NCBI RefSeq assembly: GCF_003991205.1
Contig: NZ_RXOZ01000036.1
Coordinates: 1 to 64,000 of the forward strand
Origin: Georgenia sp. SYP-B2076
GTDB taxonomy: Bacteria > Actinomycetota > Actinomycetes > Actinomycetales > Actinomycetaceae
Length of the DNA stretch: 64,000 bases
Direction of reading: 5' to 3'
Of the stretch, positions 34,075 through 49,654 are shown in pieces (the stretch's first letter is position 1; every line of letters begins with the position of its first letter). Below the pieces are notes generated by a model that did not search any database, was not told the origin of the DNA, and saw only the letters and a list, made by a program, of their open reading frames with translations. A program made the position numbers and the translations under genes.

Positions 34075-34500
34075 TCAGTACATTGGGGCCGAGTGGGGGG
34101 GCGCCGACTCTAGCCAGCTCACGAGCCCCGCGAACGAGTCACGCACCATCGCGAGCTCGAACTCCTCGTCGCCGTAGCGGCAGCGGGCCTCGACGACGTG
34201 CCCCTCGCCGCCGGGGCGGGGACGCCGCTCCCGCCCGAGGATCTCGAGGCGGTCCCGCCGCCAGGAGCGCGTGGCCCGCGGGGAGAGGGAGACGAGGTGG
34301 TACCAGTCCACCCGACCGGCGCCGAAGCAGGCGATGCCGCTCGTCCAGTCCTTCGCCCCGGCGCGGCGGAGCGCGCACTCGAAGGAGCCGATCCGCCGTC
34401 CGATCCGGCGCACCCGCAGGCCGAACAGGACCACCACGGCGACGGCGACGGCAAGGACGAGGACCGCGATGGTGCCCCACACGGCCCCCGTCCCTGCCAA
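34075..34500 (-). CDS. DUF2550 membrane protein
   Basis: 141 aa. One N-terminal membrane helix (IAVLVLAVAVAVVVLFGLRV), then a basic stretch and a cytoplasmic PH-like domain (CALRRAGAKDWTSGIACFGAGRVDWYHLVSLSPRATRSWRRDRLEILGRE). This matches the DUF2550 family found next to atpC in many actinobacteria; its function is unknown. The start is TTG 34500, chosen because GAGGGA lies 5 nt upstream. An in-frame GTG a few codons later is possible. It follows atpC by 12 nt and ends the ATP synthase operon. Confidence 0.85.
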   Translation of the reverse strand: MAGTGAVWGTIAVLVLAVAVAVVVLFGLRVRRIGRRIGSFECALRRAGAKDWTSGIACFGAGRVDWYHLVSLSPRATRSWRRDRLEILGRERRPRPGGEGHVVEARCRYGDEEFELAMVRDSFAGLVSWLESAPPHSAPMY

Positions 34501-34512
34501 CGACGTCCCTCG

Positions 34513-34791
34513 CTACTCGGACCAGCGCAGCGACGCGGGCTCGTCCGCGGTGTCGAGCACGACCGTGACGGCGTTCTCGTCGACGGAGACGAAGCCCTCG
34601 GAGACGTCGAGCGTCACCGGGGATCCCGACGTCGGCGTGATCTTGAGCGTGCCCGGGCGCAGGACGGCAAGGACCGGCTCCCGCCCGGTGAGGATCCCGA
34701 GGTCGCCGTTGGCGGCAGGGACGATCACGCTCACGGCCTCGCCGCTCCACAGGGACGCGTGCGTCGAGACAACCTCAACCTTCATGACCAC
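34513..34791 (-). CDS. atpC: F1F0 ATP synthase epsilon subunit
   Basis: 92 aa. Only the beta-sandwich domain is present (VEVVSTHASLWSGEAVSVIVPAANGDLGILTGREPVLAVLRPG); the C-terminal helical hairpin of proteobacterial epsilon is missing, as is common in this group, which limits epsilon-type inhibition of ATP hydrolysis. GTG 34791 is chosen since GGAGG lies 6 nt upstream; ATG 34785 is the alternative. Last ATP synthase gene of the operon, 27 nt after atpD. Confidence 0.93.
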   Translation of the reverse strand: MVMKVEVVSTHASLWSGEAVSVIVPAANGDLGILTGREPVLAVLRPGTLKITPTSGSPVTLDVSEGFVSVDENAVTVVLDTADEPASLRWSE

Positions 34792-34818
34792 GTGGGGCCT
34801 CCTTCTCGTCGGGCCCGG

Positions 34819-37241
<2,423 letters not shown>

Positions 37242-37243
37242 GC

Positions 37244-38884
<1,641 letters not shown>

Positions 38885-38957
38885 CTGCTCTTCCTTCGCT
38901 TCTGTTGGCCGCTCAGCTGCGGCCGGTCGTTCATGGTCGGTCAGGTTCTGTGCGGCC

Positions 38958-39772
38958 TCAGCCGGCGAGCCGGCGGCGGGCGTCGGCCAGGCGGGTCGCC
39001 AGCGTGCCGTCGATGACGTCGTCGCCGACCTGCACACGCACGCCGCCGACGAGCTCGGGGTCGAGACCCACGTGCACCTCGACCGGCGTGCCGTAGGAAC
39101 GGCTCAGGATGTCGCCGAGGCGGTCGATCTGCGCGTTCGTCAGCGGCACGGCGGAGGTGACCGAGGCCACCAGGTGCTTGCGGCGCTCCGCGGCCAGCTC
39201 GGTGACCCCGCGGAGCGCGGCCGTGACCGACCGGCGGCGCAGCGACCTCGCCGCACGCACGGCGAGGACGAGGGTCTCCTCGACGACCTTGCCGCCGAGC
39301 ACGGCGTCCATGAGGGCCGCGCGCCGCTCGGGGGCGGTGCCACGGTCCTCGACCGCCATGCGCAGCTCGCGCTCGTCGGCGAGCATCCGCACGAGGCGGT
39401 AGGTCTCGTCCTCGACGGTCTCCAGCCGGCCACCGCGCTCGGCGGCGGCCAGCACGGACGTCACCGCGACGGCCTCGACGGCCTCCGCGAGGTCGCCGGC
39501 GTCGGACCAGCGCTCGCGCACGAGGCCGGCGACGAGGTCCACGACCTCGGGGTCGACCCGGCCACCGAGGACCGCCGCGGCGAGCCGCGCCTTGTCCTCG
39601 CCCGGCCGCGAGGGGTCGGTGAGGGCGCGGCGCAGCGCGGCGGAGCCGTCGAGGATGTCGACGACGGCGAAGAGCTGCTCACCGAGGTCGCGCGAGCGCT
39701 CCCCCACCTGGCGCAGGACCGGCTCCCACCGCTCCACCGCCTGGTCGAGCGCCGCCTGGCTGCTCGCCCGCA

Positions 39773-39773
<1 letters not shown>
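38958..39773 (-). CDS. atpH: F1F0 ATP synthase delta subunit
   Basis: 271 aa, the actinobacterial length. It connects the top of F1 to the b-subunit stalk. An N-terminal helical region ([44 protein letters not shown]) and the C-terminal beta domain ([58 protein letters not shown]) match. ATG 39773 overlaps the atpF stop by one base. Unlike mycobacteria, it is not fused to a b-type subunit. Confidence 0.96.
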
Positions 39774-41551
<1,778 letters not shown>

Positions 41552-41683
41552 GAGCCTAACGTAATTTCCTCGTGGCACCGACCACGGCCCGCGGTCGCGG
41601 CGCGGCCCGTGACCGCACAACGGCGGCGGACGACGCGGGCCGGTCGCGCACATGAGGGCGCGGAGCCACGCACGTGTCCCCGC

Positions 41684-42130
41684 TCAGCTCGCGTCGGGGT
41701 CCCGGGGCGCGGCGGCCGCGGGCTCGACCGTGGGCACGCGCGAGCGCAGGGCGGCGCTGGCCTCGATGGCGAACGACCCCATGATCGCGAGGACGAGCAC
41801 CACGAAGAACGTCCCGGGCGAGAAGAAGTCCTTGTCGCGGATGAGGACGAGCGCGACGAACAGGACCACGATCTTCGCGAGCCAGCCGGCCATGCCGGCC
41901 GCGCTGGCGACGTGGAGCGGCTTGTCCGCCGTGACGAGCGCCGTCGCCGCCGTGCCCATCATGAACAGCGCGGCGACGCCGGCGCCCATGAGCGCGCCCC
42001 ACAGCCCGGCGGCCCCGGCGACGAGGTAGCCCACCCCGCCGCCGACGACGGCGAGGACGACGACGAGGAGCGCCAGCCTCCGCAGGACGAGGCGGAACAT
42101 CGCGCGGGTGGCGGCGGCGGTCTCGTTCAT
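41684..42130 (-). CDS. AtpI-like small membrane protein
   Basis: 148 aa with four membrane helices (FRLVLRRLALLVVVLAVVGGG, LMGAGVAALFMMGTAATAL, WLAKIVVLFVALVLI, FFVVLVLAIMGSFAIEASAAL). Position between wecA and atpB is that of the AtpI/UncI homologue in actinobacterial ATP synthase operons, which may assist c-ring assembly; sequence similarity to AtpI is weak. ATG 42130 overlaps the wecA stop by 4 nt. Confidence 0.82.
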   Translation of the reverse strand: MNETAAATRAMFRLVLRRLALLVVVLAVVGGGVGYLVAGAAGLWGALMGAGVAALFMMGTAATALVTADKPLHVASAAGMAGWLAKIVVLFVALVLIRDKDFFSPGTFFVVLVLAIMGSFAIEASAALRSRVPTVEPAAAAPRDPDAS

Positions 42131-43527
42131 CGGGGGTCCTCGTGCTTGGGCGGCGCGGTGGCCGCCTGACGGTCATGGGTGGCGAAGGGCCGTGCGGGCC
42201 CGGCGTGGGCCGCCGCGGGTCGCGGGCCCGCCGGGCGGGGGGTCTGGTGGTCGGCCGGGCGGAACCCGCCCGGCGCGGCGCGACCGGGGGTCGTCTCGCG
42301 GCCGGGAGCGGCTCGGTCCGGCGTGGTCACGGCGGGGTCGGGCGCGCGGTCGGCGGGGTCGGGGGCGCGGTCGGCGGGGTCGGGGGCGCGGTCGGCGCCG
42401 ACCACGTCCGGCCCGGCCAGGTCCGGCTCCGAGTGCCCCCGGCGCAGGCCGGGGAGCTGGTTGTAGGTGATGACGGCCGCGAGGGCCACGGCGAGCACCG
42501 CGCCGACGGCGACCCCCGCCGTCGGGAGGAAGGCCAGTCCCACCGCAGTGAAGGCGAACACCGCCGTCCACAGGTACATGATCAGCACCGCCCGGCGGTG
42601 GCTGTGCCCGAGGGCGAGGAGGCGGTGGTGGAGGTGCATGCGGTCGGGCTGGAACGGTGACTGGCCGGCCCGCAGCCGCCGGGACACGGCCATGGTCATG
42701 TCGAGCAGGGGCATGAGCAGCACCGCGACGGGCAGGAGGATCGGGACGTACGCGGGCAGGACCTGCTCGGTGGAGACGGCCGCCGGGTCGATCTGGCCCG
42801 TGACCACGATCGCGGCGCCCGCGACGGTGAGGCCCAGCAGCATCGAGCCGGAGTCCCCCATGAAGATCTTCGCCGGGTTGAAGTTGTGGGGCAGGAACCC
42901 GATGCACACGCCCACGAGCGCCGCGATGACGGCGGTGGCGAGGTTCGAGTAGTTGCCGGGCGAGGCGTCGCGGGTGAGCAGGTACGTGTAGGCGAAGAAC
43001 GCCGTGCCGCCGATCGCGATCATCCCCGCGGCGAGGCCGTCGAGGCCGTCGACGAAGTTCACCGCGTTGATGGCCACCACGACCACCAGCACGGTGGTGA
43101 TCAGGGAGAGCCTGCTCGAACCGATGGTCAGGCCGAAGACGGGGAACGTGATGAGCTGGACGCCCTGCCACGCCATGACGCCGGCGGCGAGGACCTGGCC
43201 GACGAGCTTGGTCATCCAGTCCAGGTCCCAGATGTCGTCCGCGACGCCGAGGAGGCACACGAGCGTCGCACCGGCGAGGATGCCCCACGCCATGGAGGTG
43301 TCGTGGAAGACGCCGTGCAGGAACGGCACCCGCGAGGCGACGAGCAGGGAGACGGCGAGGCCGGCGAGCATGGCCACACCCCCCAGGCGGGGGGTGGGCA
43401 CGGTGTGCACGTCGCGCGCGCGCACCGGCGTCAGCGCCCGGGTCACGTGGGCGAAGCGGCGCACCAGCGGCGTGGTCAGGAACGTGACCGCCGCCGCGAC
43501 CAGCATGACGAGCAGGTAGACCCTCAC
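42127..43527 (-). CDS. wecA: undecaprenyl-phosphate sugar-1-phosphate transferase (WecA/MraY family)
   Basis: 466 aa. Polytopic membrane enzyme that loads GlcNAc-1-P (or a related sugar phosphate) onto undecaprenyl phosphate, the first lipid step for wall polymers. Motifs: PTPRLGG, LLGVADDIWDLDWMTKL (Asp pair), INAVNFVDGLDGLAAG, FMGDSGSMLLG and the HHRLLALGHSHRRAV loop. The C-terminal about 110 residues are hydrophilic, Pro/Ala/Arg-rich and include three copies of ADRAPDP (21-bp DNA repeats). GTG 43527 overlaps the sua5 stop by 4 nt. MraY is less likely because of the HHRLLALGHSH type loop and the lack of a division cluster. Confidence 0.92.
   Translation of the reverse strand: MRVYLLVMLVAAAVTFLTTPLVRRFAHVTRALTPVRARDVHTVPTPRLGGVAMLAGLAVSLLVASRVPFLHGVFHDTSMAWGILAGATLVCLLGVADDIWDLDWMTKLVGQVLAAGVMAWQGVQLITFPVFGLTIGSSRLSLITTVLVVVVAINAVNFVDGLDGLAAGMIAIGGTAFFAYTYLLTRDASPGNYSNLATAVIAALVGVCIGFLPHNFNPAKIFMGDSGSMLLGLTVAGAAIVVTGQIDPAAVSTEQVLPAYVPILLPVAVLLMPLLDMTMAVSRRLRAGQSPFQPDRMHLHHRLLALGHSHRRAVLIMYLWTAVFAFTAVGLAFLPTAGVAVGAVLAVALAAVITYNQLPGLRRGHSEPDLAGPDVVGADRAPDPADRAPDPADRAPDPAVTTPDRAAPGRETTPGRAAPGGFRPADHQTPRPAGPRPAAAHAGPARPFATHDRQAATAPPKHEDPR
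42330..42392. repeat. 21-bp in-frame tandem repeat, 3 copies, in the wecA tail
   Basis: Units at 42330, 42351 and 42372, all starting CGGCGGGGTCGGG. They encode repeated ADRAPDP in the hydrophilic C-terminus. Confidence 0.85.
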
Positions 43528-44264
43528 CGCGGGCCGTCACCCTCCCCGGCCGGCACGGCCCGCTCGTCCACCGGCGTCGCGCCGGCGTCGGCCTGCCCGC
43601 CGGTCGAGGCCGCGTCCGCGGCGTCCTCCTCGGCGAGCTCGGGGGCGACGGCCGCCAGCTCGGCGCGGCTCAGGGCGCCCTGGCGCAGGATGGTCAGGCG
43701 TTCGGCGGTGGCGTCGATGATGGTCGAGGCGGTGCCCCCGCCGGCCCGACCGCCGTCGAGGTAGACGGCGACCGTGTCGCCGAAGTACTCCAGCGCCTTG
43801 GACGCGGTGTGCGCGGAGGGCTTGCCGGTGAGGTTGGCGCTGGAGACGGCGAGGGGGCCGGTGCGGCGCAGCAGCGCCAGCGCCGTCTCGTCGGCGGGCA
43901 TCCGCAGCGCGACGGTGCCGTCGGTGTCGCCGAGGTCCCACGCGAGGGACGGCTGGGCGAGGCAGATGATGGTCAGCGGACCGGGCCAGAAGGCGGCCAC
44001 GAGGTCCCGCACGACGGCGGGGACCTCGGTCGCGAGGCCGTCCAGCGTGCCGGGGGTGCCGACGAGCACGGGCGGCGGCATCTGGCGCCCGCGGCCCTTG
44101 GCGGCGAGGAGCGCCGCCACCGCGCGCGGGTCGAAGGCGTCCGCGGCGATGCCGTAGACGGTGTCCGTGGGGAGCACCACGAGGGCCCCGCGTCCGAGGG
44201 CGTTGACCGCCTCGTCGAGACCGGCGCTTCGTTCCCCGGCGTCCTGACAGTCGTACACAGTCAC
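43524..44264 (-). CDS. L-threonylcarbamoyladenylate synthase (Sua5/YrdC/TsaC)
   Basis: 246 aa. Makes threonylcarbamoyl-AMP for t6A37 of ANN-decoding tRNAs. The YrdC domain shows GRGALVVLPTDTVYGIAADAFD, AAKGRGRQMPPPVLVG, FWPGPLTIICLA, TVALRMPADETALALLRRTGPLAVSSANLTGKPSAHTA. After the domain (about residue 205) comes an acidic Ala/Asp-rich tail, not a full Sua5 domain. GTG 44264 is 9 nt after GGGAG. It overlaps wecA and diverges from the VanZ-like gene. Confidence 0.93.
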   Translation of the reverse strand: MTVYDCQDAGERSAGLDEAVNALGRGALVVLPTDTVYGIAADAFDPRAVAALLAAKGRGRQMPPPVLVGTPGTLDGLATEVPAVVRDLVAAFWPGPLTIICLAQPSLAWDLGDTDGTVALRMPADETALALLRRTGPLAVSSANLTGKPSAHTASKALEYFGDTVAVYLDGGRAGGGTASTIIDATAERLTILRQGALSRAELAAVAPELAEEDAADAASTGGQADAGATPVDERAVPAGEGDGPR

Positions 44265-44313
44265 CGTGCGAGTCTCCCACGGCGCCGGGGTGGACGTGAC
44301 ATCCTGCCCCTCG

Positions 44314-44763
44314 ATGACTGCCGCTCGCGCCCCCGGTCCCCGGGCCGCCGCCGGTCGCCGTGGCCCGCTGCTCGCGCTGGCGGTGGCGCTCGTGGTCCAG
44401 CTGGTCGTCCTCTACCTGCCCGAGGTGCCCTCGGCGGGCACCGGCGTGCCGGGCGTGGACAAGGTCGTGCACGCGGCCGTCTTCGGGGCCGTGACGGTGG
44501 CCGGGCTGCGCGCGGGGCTGCGGGCCCGGCTCGTGGTCGGCTTCGGCCTCGCCCACGCGGTCGTGAGCGAGCTGGTCCAGCACCTCCTGCTCGCGGGGCG
44601 CTCGGGCGATCCGCTCGACGTCGTCGCCGACGTGGCGGGCGTTGCCCTCGGGTGGGTCCTCGCCCGACGGCTCGCGCGCCGGCCGGCGCGGCGGGCGGGG
44701 GCCGCGCCGGCCGCGGGCGGTGCCGGCGCGCCGGGCGGTCTCAGCCCGGGCGGCGGGCGGTGA
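44314..44763 (+). CDS. VanZ-like membrane protein
   Basis: 149 aa, the only plus-strand gene within the housekeeping block. After a basic start come membrane segments LLALAVALVVQLVVLYLPEV, VVHAAVFGAVTVAGLRAG and VVGFGLAHAVVSELVQHLLL. The motif DKVVHAAVFGA and the later ELVQHLLLAGRSGDPLDVVADVAGVALGW are the VanZ-family signature. Function outside teicoplanin resistance is unknown. ATG 44314 has a CATCCT box 8 nt upstream and no ribosome site. Its last 23 bp overlap the 3' end of prmC on the other strand. Confidence 0.78.
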   Translation: MTAARAPGPRAAAGRRGPLLALAVALVVQLVVLYLPEVPSAGTGVPGVDKVVHAAVFGAVTVAGLRAGLRARLVVGFGLAHAVVSELVQHLLLAGRSGDPLDVVADVAGVALGWVLARRLARRPARRAGAAPAAGGAGAPGGLSPGGGR

Positions 44764-45667
44764 CGTACCGGTCGCGGCCGGACAGGTCCCGCCCGGTGGT
44801 GACCTCGACCAGCCCCGCGGCGGCGGCGGCCCGGCGCGCGGCGTCGGCCTGGACCTCCGCGTGCTCCATGACGAACAGCCCGCCCGGGGCCAGCAGCCGC
44901 GCGGCGGCCGCCATGACGGCGCGCGGCACGTCGAGGCCGTCCGCGCCGCCGCCGTAGAGGGCGAGGTCCGGGTCGTGCTCGCGCACCTCGACCTCGCGGG
45001 GCACGGCGTCGGGCGGGATGTAGGGCGGGTTCGAGACGACGACGTCGACCGTGCCGTCGAGCTCGGGCAGCGCGGTGGCGGCGTCGCCGAGGACGAGGTG
45101 GACCCGCGGCGCGAGCCGCGCGACGTTGCGGGCGGCGACGAGGTGCGCGTCGGGCGAGATCTCGACGGCGTGGACGTGGGCCGCGGGCACCTCGGTGGCC
45201 ACGGCCAGCGCGATGGCGCCGGAGCCCGTGCACAGGTCGACGACCACGGGGGCCCGGCCGGCGCGGGCCCCCGCGGCGGCGGCGTCGACGGCGACCTGGG
45301 CGACGGTCTCGGTCTCCGGCCGCACGATGAACGCCCCGGGCGCGGCCTCGAGGAGGAGGTACCGGAACGCCATCTCGCCGGTGATGTGCTGGAGCGGCTC
45401 GCGCCGCCGCCGCCGGTCGACGAGCCCGGCGTAGCGAGCCTGGAGGGAGGCCTCCTCCCCCGGCGCGGCCAGGTCCGCGAACGTGGCGGTGGCGGGGACG
45501 CGGAACAACGAGCGGCCGAGGACGTGCTCGGCGAGCAGGCGCGCGTCGACGTCGGGCGAGGGCACGCCGGCCTCGGCCAGGACGAGCGCGGCACCCGCGA
45601 CGGCCTGGCGCACGGTGGGCGCGCCGGGCGCCGGCCCGGCGCCCGGCCGGGTCGGGGCCGGCGTCAT
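44741..45667 (-). CDS. prmC: release-factor glutamine methyltransferase PrmC
   Basis: 308 aa. Methylates the Gln of the GGQ motif in RF1 and RF2 with SAM. The N-terminal helical domain ends in [15 protein letters not shown]; the Rossmann domain has [29 protein letters not shown] and the catalytic [11 protein letters not shown]. The first 20 residues are Pro/Ala-rich. ATG 45667 overlaps the stop of prfA, its substrate gene, by 4 nt. Confidence 0.95.
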   Translation of the reverse strand: MTPAPTRPGAGPAPGAPTVRQAVAGAALVLAEAGVPSPDVDARLLAEHVLGRSLFRVPATATFADLAAPGEEASLQARYAGLVDRRRRREPLQHITGEMAFRYLLLEAAPGAFIVRPETETVAQVAVDAAAAGARAGRAPVVVDLCTGSGAIALAVATEVPAAHVHAVEISPDAHLVAARNVARLAPRVHLVLGDAATALPELDGTVDVVVSNPPYIPPDAVPREVEVREHDPDLALYGGGADGLDVPRAVMAAAARLLAPGGLFVMEHAEVQADAARRAAAAAGLVEVTTGRDLSGRDRYVTARRPG

Positions 45668-46764
45668 GACCCGGCGGGCCTGGCTGCGGCGGCGAGGCGC
45701 TCGGCCTCGTCCATCTCGATGGCCGACGCGATGACGGGGCCGAGGTCGCCGTCGAGCACGTGGTCCAGGTTGTAGGCCTTGTAGCCGGTGCGGTGGTCCG
45801 CGATGCGGTTCTCGGGGTAGTTGTACGTGCGGATGCGCTCGGAGCGGTCCACCGTGCGGACCTGCGAGCGGCGCTGCTCCGACGCCGCGGCCGCGGCCTC
45901 CTCCTGCCGGGCGGCGAGGAGGCGCGCGCGCAGCACGCGCATGCCCTGCTCCCGGTTCTGCAGCTGGGACTTCTCGTTCTGCATCGACACGGTGATGCCG
46001 GTGGGCAGGTGGGTGATCCGCACGGCCGAGTCGGTGGTGTTGACGCTCTGCCCGCCCGGGCCGGAGGACCGGTAGATGTCGATGCGCAGGTCGTTCTGGT
46101 CGATCTCGAGCTCGCCCGGGTCGTCGACCTCGGGCAGCACGAGCACGCCCGCGGCGGAGGTGTGGATGCGGCCCTGCGACTCGGTGACGGGGACCCGCTG
46201 GACGCGGTGGACGCCGCCCTCGTACTTCAGGTGGGCCCACACCCCCTCGGCCGGGTCCTGGACGGTGCCCTTGGCCTTGACGGCGACCGAGACGTCCTTG
46301 TACCCGCCGAGGTCGGACTCGGTGGCTGTGATCAGCTGCGTGGACCAGCCCTCCCGCTCGGCGTAGCGCAGGTACATCCGGAGCAGGTCGCCGGCGAACA
46401 GGGCGGACTCCTCGCCGCCCTCCCCCGCCTTGATCTCGAGGATGACGTCGCGTGCGTCGTCGGGGTCCGCGGGCACGAGGACCCGGTGGTAGTGCTCCGC
46501 AGCGGCCGCGGCGGTGGCCTCCAGCGCGGGGAGCTCCTCGGCGAAGGCCTCGTCGGACTCGGCGAGCTCGCGGCCGGCGGCGAGGTCGCCCTCGGCGCCC
46601 TGCCACGCGTGGTAGGCGTTCACGATCCGGCCCAGCTCGGCATAGCGACGGCCCAGGGTGCGCGCCCGCCCGGCGTCGGCGTGGACGGCCGGGTCGGCCA
46701 TCGCGCGCTCGATCTCGGCGTGCTCGACCAGCAGCGGCTCGATCGCCGCGAGGTCCTCGCTCAT
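45664..46764 (-). CDS. prfA: peptide chain release factor 1
   Basis: 366 aa. Ends translation at UAA and UAG. The codon-recognition segment is [15 protein letters not shown] (PVT tripeptide, RF1 rather than RF2), and the GGQ motif is in [24 protein letters not shown]. Domain order and length are standard. GGAAGGA precedes the ATG. A strong terminator hairpin separates it from the upstream rpmE, so it probably has its own promoter or depends on read-through. Confidence 0.97.
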   Translation of the reverse strand: MSEDLAAIEPLLVEHAEIERAMADPAVHADAGRARTLGRRYAELGRIVNAYHAWQGAEGDLAAGRELAESDEAFAEELPALEATAAAAAEHYHRVLVPADPDDARDVILEIKAGEGGEESALFAGDLLRMYLRYAEREGWSTQLITATESDLGGYKDVSVAVKAKGTVQDPAEGVWAHLKYEGGVHRVQRVPVTESQGRIHTSAAGVLVLPEVDDPGELEIDQNDLRIDIYRSSGPGGQSVNTTDSAVRITHLPTGITVSMQNEKSQLQNREQGMRVLRARLLAARQEEAAAAASEQRRSQVRTVDRSERIRTYNYPENRIADHRTGYKAYNLDHVLDGDLGPVIASAIEMDEAERLAAAARPAGS

Positions 46765-46815
46765 GGTGTCCTTCCCATCGGCCGGCCGCGGGGCTGGCGT
46801 GCGCAGATACGACGA

Positions 46816-46861
46816 CGCCGGCGGGAGCCGCGGACCGGGGTCCGCGGCGTCACCGCCGGCG
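46816..46861 (-). terminator. terminator hairpin between rpmE and prfA
   Basis: A nested stem: outer CGCCGGCGG (46816-46824) with CCGCCGGCG (46853-46861), inner CCGCGGAC (46828-46835) with GTCCGCGG (46840-46847) closed by CGGG. It starts 12 nt beyond the rpmE stop. No T-tract. Confidence 0.7.
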
Positions 46862-46872
46862 CCTGAGGGGTG

Positions 46873-47088
46873 CTAGTTGGCCGTCTTCTTGCCGTAGCGG
46901 GCCTCGAAGCGGGCGACGCGGCCACCGGTGTCGAGGATCTTCTGCTTGCCGGTGTAGAAGGGGTGGCACGCGCTGCACACGTCGGCGCGGATCTCGCCGG
47001 AGGTGGCGGTGCTGTGCGTGGTGAACGTGTTGCCGCACGTGCACGTCACGGTGGTGGTGACGTACTCGGGGTGGATGCCCTGCTTCAT
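46873..47088 (-). CDS. rpmE: 50S ribosomal protein bL31, zinc-binding type
   Basis: 71 aa. Begins [20 protein letters not shown] and contains the second cysteine pair in [15 protein letters not shown], so it is the C+ (zinc) form rather than the zinc-independent paralogue. GGAGAG lies close before ATG 47088. It stands between rho and prfA with terminators on both sides. Confidence 0.97.
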   Translation of the reverse strand: MKQGIHPEYVTTTVTCTCGNTFTTHSTATSGEIRADVCSACHPFYTGKQKILDTGGRVARFEARYGKKTAN

Positions 47089-47223
47089 TTCTCTCCTAGG
47101 TTCGTGGGTGCCCCGGGTCGCACGCGGTGCGCGTACGTGAACCGGAAGCCGACGAGACATTGTGCCAGATGCTGGCCGGGGGTGGGAACGCGGGACGAGC
47201 GCCCCGCATTCCCCACACCCGCG

Positions 47224-47260
47224 CCGGCGGCCGTGCCCGGGTGGGCGCCGCGGCCGCCGG
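47224..47260 (-). terminator. terminator hairpin after rho
   Basis: CCGGCGGCCG (47224-47233) pairs perfectly with CGGCCGCCGG (47251-47260); the loop can form a small GCCC/GGGC stem. Located 13-49 nt beyond the rho stop. Confidence 0.6.
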
Positions 47261-47272
47261 TGGGCGGGGACG

Positions 47273-49444
47273 TCAGTAGATCGCGAGCTCCGGCTCGTGG
47301 GTCGGGCTCGGGGTGGTCTTCTGGACGGTCATGAGGAACTCCGCGTTCGACGCGGTCTCGCGGAGCTTGCCCAGGAGCAGGTCGATGGCCTGCTGCTGGT
47401 CGAGCGCGCCCATGACGCGGCGGAGCTTCCAGACGATCTTGAGCTCCTCCGGGGCCATGAGCAGCTCCTCGCGGCGCGTGCCGGAGGCGTTGATGTCCAC
47501 GGCCGGGAAGATGCGCTTGTCGGCGAGCGAGCGCGAGAGCCGCAGCTCCATGTTGCCCGTGCCCTTGAACTCCTCGAAGATCACCTCGTCCATCTTCGAG
47601 CCCGTCTCCACCAGCGCCGAGGCGAGGATGGTCAGGGAGCCGCCGTGCTCGATGTTGCGGGCGGCGCCGAAGAACTTCTTGGGCGGGTACAGCGCCGAGG
47701 CGTCCACGCCACCCGAGAGGATGCGCCCGGAGGCCGGGGCGGCCAGGTTGTAGGCGCGGGACAGCCGGGTGATGGAGTCCAGCAGCACGACGACGTCCTG
47801 GCCCAGCTCGACCAGCCGCTTGGCCCGCTCGATCGCCAGCTCGGCCACGATCGTGTGGTCGGAGGCGGGACGGTCGAAGGTGGAGGCGATGACCTCGCCC
47901 TTGACCATCCGCTCCATGTCCGTGACCTCCTCGGGGCGCTCGTCGACGAGCACCACCATGAGGTGGACGTGCGGGTTGTTCACGGCGATGGCGTTGGCGA
48001 TCTGCTGCATGATGATCGTCTTGCCGGCCTTGGGCGGGGACACGATCAGGCCGCGCTGACCCTTGCCGATCGGGGCGACGAGGTCGATCACGCGGGGCGT
48101 GATGGCCTTGGGCGTGGTCTCCAGGCGCAGCTGCTCCTGGGGGTAGAGCGGCGTGAGCTTGTTGAACTCGGGGCGCCGGCGGGCGTCCTCGAGGCTCTGG
48201 CCGTTGATGCTGTCCAGGCGCACGAGGGCGTTGAACTTCTGGCGGGTGCTGCCGTTGACGTCGGCGTCGTGCGGCTGGCGCACGGCCCCGGTGATCGCGT
48301 CGCCGCGGCGCAGGCCGTTCTTCTTGACCTGGTTCAGGGTGACGTAGACGTCGTTCGGCCCGGGCAGGTAGCCGGAGGTGCGCACGAACGCGTAGCTGTC
48401 CAGCACGTCCAGGATGCCGGCGACGGGCAGGAGGACGTCGTCCTCGCCGATCTCGACGGGCTCGTCGTAGCCGGAGAACTCGCGGCCCCCGCCGCGGCGC
48501 TTGCGGTCACGGCTGCGGTCGCGGTTGCGCCGACGTCCGCCGCGACGGTCGTCCTCGGTCTCCTCGCGGCGGGTGCGCTGCTGCGTGTGCTGCTGGCCGG
48601 CCGGCTGGTGGGCGCCGGTCTGCTGGTGGCCGCCGTCGCGGCGGTCGTGGCCGGGCTCGTTGTGGTCGGCCCCCCGGCGGCGGGAGGCGGCCTCGCCGAC
48701 CGCGTCGAGCGCGCGGCGTGCCCGCTCCTCCTCGCTCTCGCCGTGGCCGGCGTCCGCGCCGGCGGCCAGGGCGGCCTTCTCGCGCAGCTCGCGCTTCAGG
48801 GCCTCCTTGGCGTCGTCGTGGGTGGCCTGGGCGTCGTGGGTGCTCGCAGCGGTGGGCGCGGCCGCGCCGTCGGCGGCGGTGCCCGCGGGTGCGGTGGCGC
48901 GGCGCGAGCCGCGGGTCCGGGTGCGGGGTGCCTCCGCGCGGTCGGCGGGGGCGGCGGCTGCGCGGTCGGCCCGCGCCCCGTCGGTCTCGTCGTGGGCGCG
49001 CTCGGCGGGCGCGGTCTGTACCGCCGGCTCGGCGGCCTGCGCGACCGGCTCGGCGGCGGCGGACGCGGCGCGGCTGGACCTGCGGGTGCGGGCGGTGGCG
49101 CCGCTCGCGGGGGCGGTGGCGCCGCTCGCGGGGGCGGTGGCGCCGCTCGCGGGGGCACGGGTCTCGGTCGCGGGCTCGGCGGTGCTGCTCGTGCGGCCCT
49201 CGGTCTCGGCGGTGCGGCCGGCGCCGTCGCCCGCGCTGCCCGACCCGCTTGGGGCGCCACGTCGGCCGTCACGGATGGCGGCGATCAGATCGCTCTTGCG
49301 CATCTTCGTGGTGCCCTTCAGGCCCATCTCGCCGGCCATGGCCTGCAGCTCGGGCAGGCGCATGGTGGTCAGCGAGCCGCCACCGGAGGCGGGGGCGGCA
49401 GCCGTGCGGCCCGCGCTCTCAGGGGCGTCGATCATTTCGGTCAC
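47273..49444 (-). CDS. rho: transcription termination factor Rho with long disordered insert
   Basis: 723 aa, against about 420 in E. coli. The Rho N-terminal helix domain ([36 protein letters not shown]) is near residues 25-60. About 250 residues of Ala/Arg/Asp/Glu/Gln-rich low-complexity sequence follow, then the cold-shock RNA-binding domain ([26 protein letters not shown]) and the RecA-like motor with Walker A SPPKAGKT, the [13 protein letters not shown] region and [20 protein letters not shown]. Such inserts are known in high-GC actinobacteria and add RNA affinity. Within it are three 21-bp repeats (49091-49153). GTG 49444 is chosen for GGAAGGA 5 nt upstream. Confidence 0.96.
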   Translation of the reverse strand: MTEMIDAPESAGRTAAAPASGGGSLTTMRLPELQAMAGEMGLKGTTKMRKSDLIAAIRDGRRGAPSGSGSAGDGAGRTAETEGRTSSTAEPATETRAPASGATAPASGATAPASGATARTRRSSRAASAAAEPVAQAAEPAVQTAPAERAHDETDGARADRAAAAPADRAEAPRTRTRGSRRATAPAGTAADGAAAPTAASTHDAQATHDDAKEALKRELREKAALAAGADAGHGESEEERARRALDAVGEAASRRRGADHNEPGHDRRDGGHQQTGAHQPAGQQHTQQRTRREETEDDRRGGRRRNRDRSRDRKRRGGGREFSGYDEPVEIGEDDVLLPVAGILDVLDSYAFVRTSGYLPGPNDVYVTLNQVKKNGLRRGDAITGAVRQPHDADVNGSTRQKFNALVRLDSINGQSLEDARRRPEFNKLTPLYPQEQLRLETTPKAITPRVIDLVAPIGKGQRGLIVSPPKAGKTIIMQQIANAIAVNNPHVHLMVVLVDERPEEVTDMERMVKGEVIASTFDRPASDHTIVAELAIERAKRLVELGQDVVVLLDSITRLSRAYNLAAPASGRILSGGVDASALYPPKKFFGAARNIEHGGSLTILASALVETGSKMDEVIFEEFKGTGNMELRLSRSLADKRIFPAVDINASGTRREELLMAPEELKIVWKLRRVMGALDQQQAIDLLLGKLRETASNAEFLMTVQKTTPSPTHEPELAIY
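49091..49153. repeat. 21-bp in-frame tandem repeat, 3 copies, in the rho insert
   Basis: Units at 49091, 49112 and 49133 (each beginning GGCGGTGGCGCCGCTCG) encode repeated Ala-Pro-Ala-Ser-Gly-Ala-Thr in the disordered insert. Confidence 0.9.
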
Positions 49445-49648
49445 GAGGTTCCTTCCCTCGGTGAACGTCCTCACGCGGACGCGGGGACGGCGTTCAGGTC
49501 CCAGCCAGGACGGCTGGAGATTGTGGGGGGCCACTCAAGCACGCAGCACAAGATCTGGATGCGGCGGTCGGGGCGATGCTCCGTCTGTCAGACGCGGTAG
49601 ACGCACCCAGGTGCGCGGAAGACGTCCGCAGTGAGTCGGTGCATCGTC

Positions 49649-49654
49649 ATGTTA
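49649..49654 (-). promoter_or_regulatory. extended -10 promoter of rho
   Basis: TGATAACAT on the minus strand gives a TGnTAACAT extended -10. Transcription near 49642 would leave a leader of about 198 nt. The same CTGATAACAT ten-mer precedes the tRNA-Arg gene. Confidence 0.5.
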
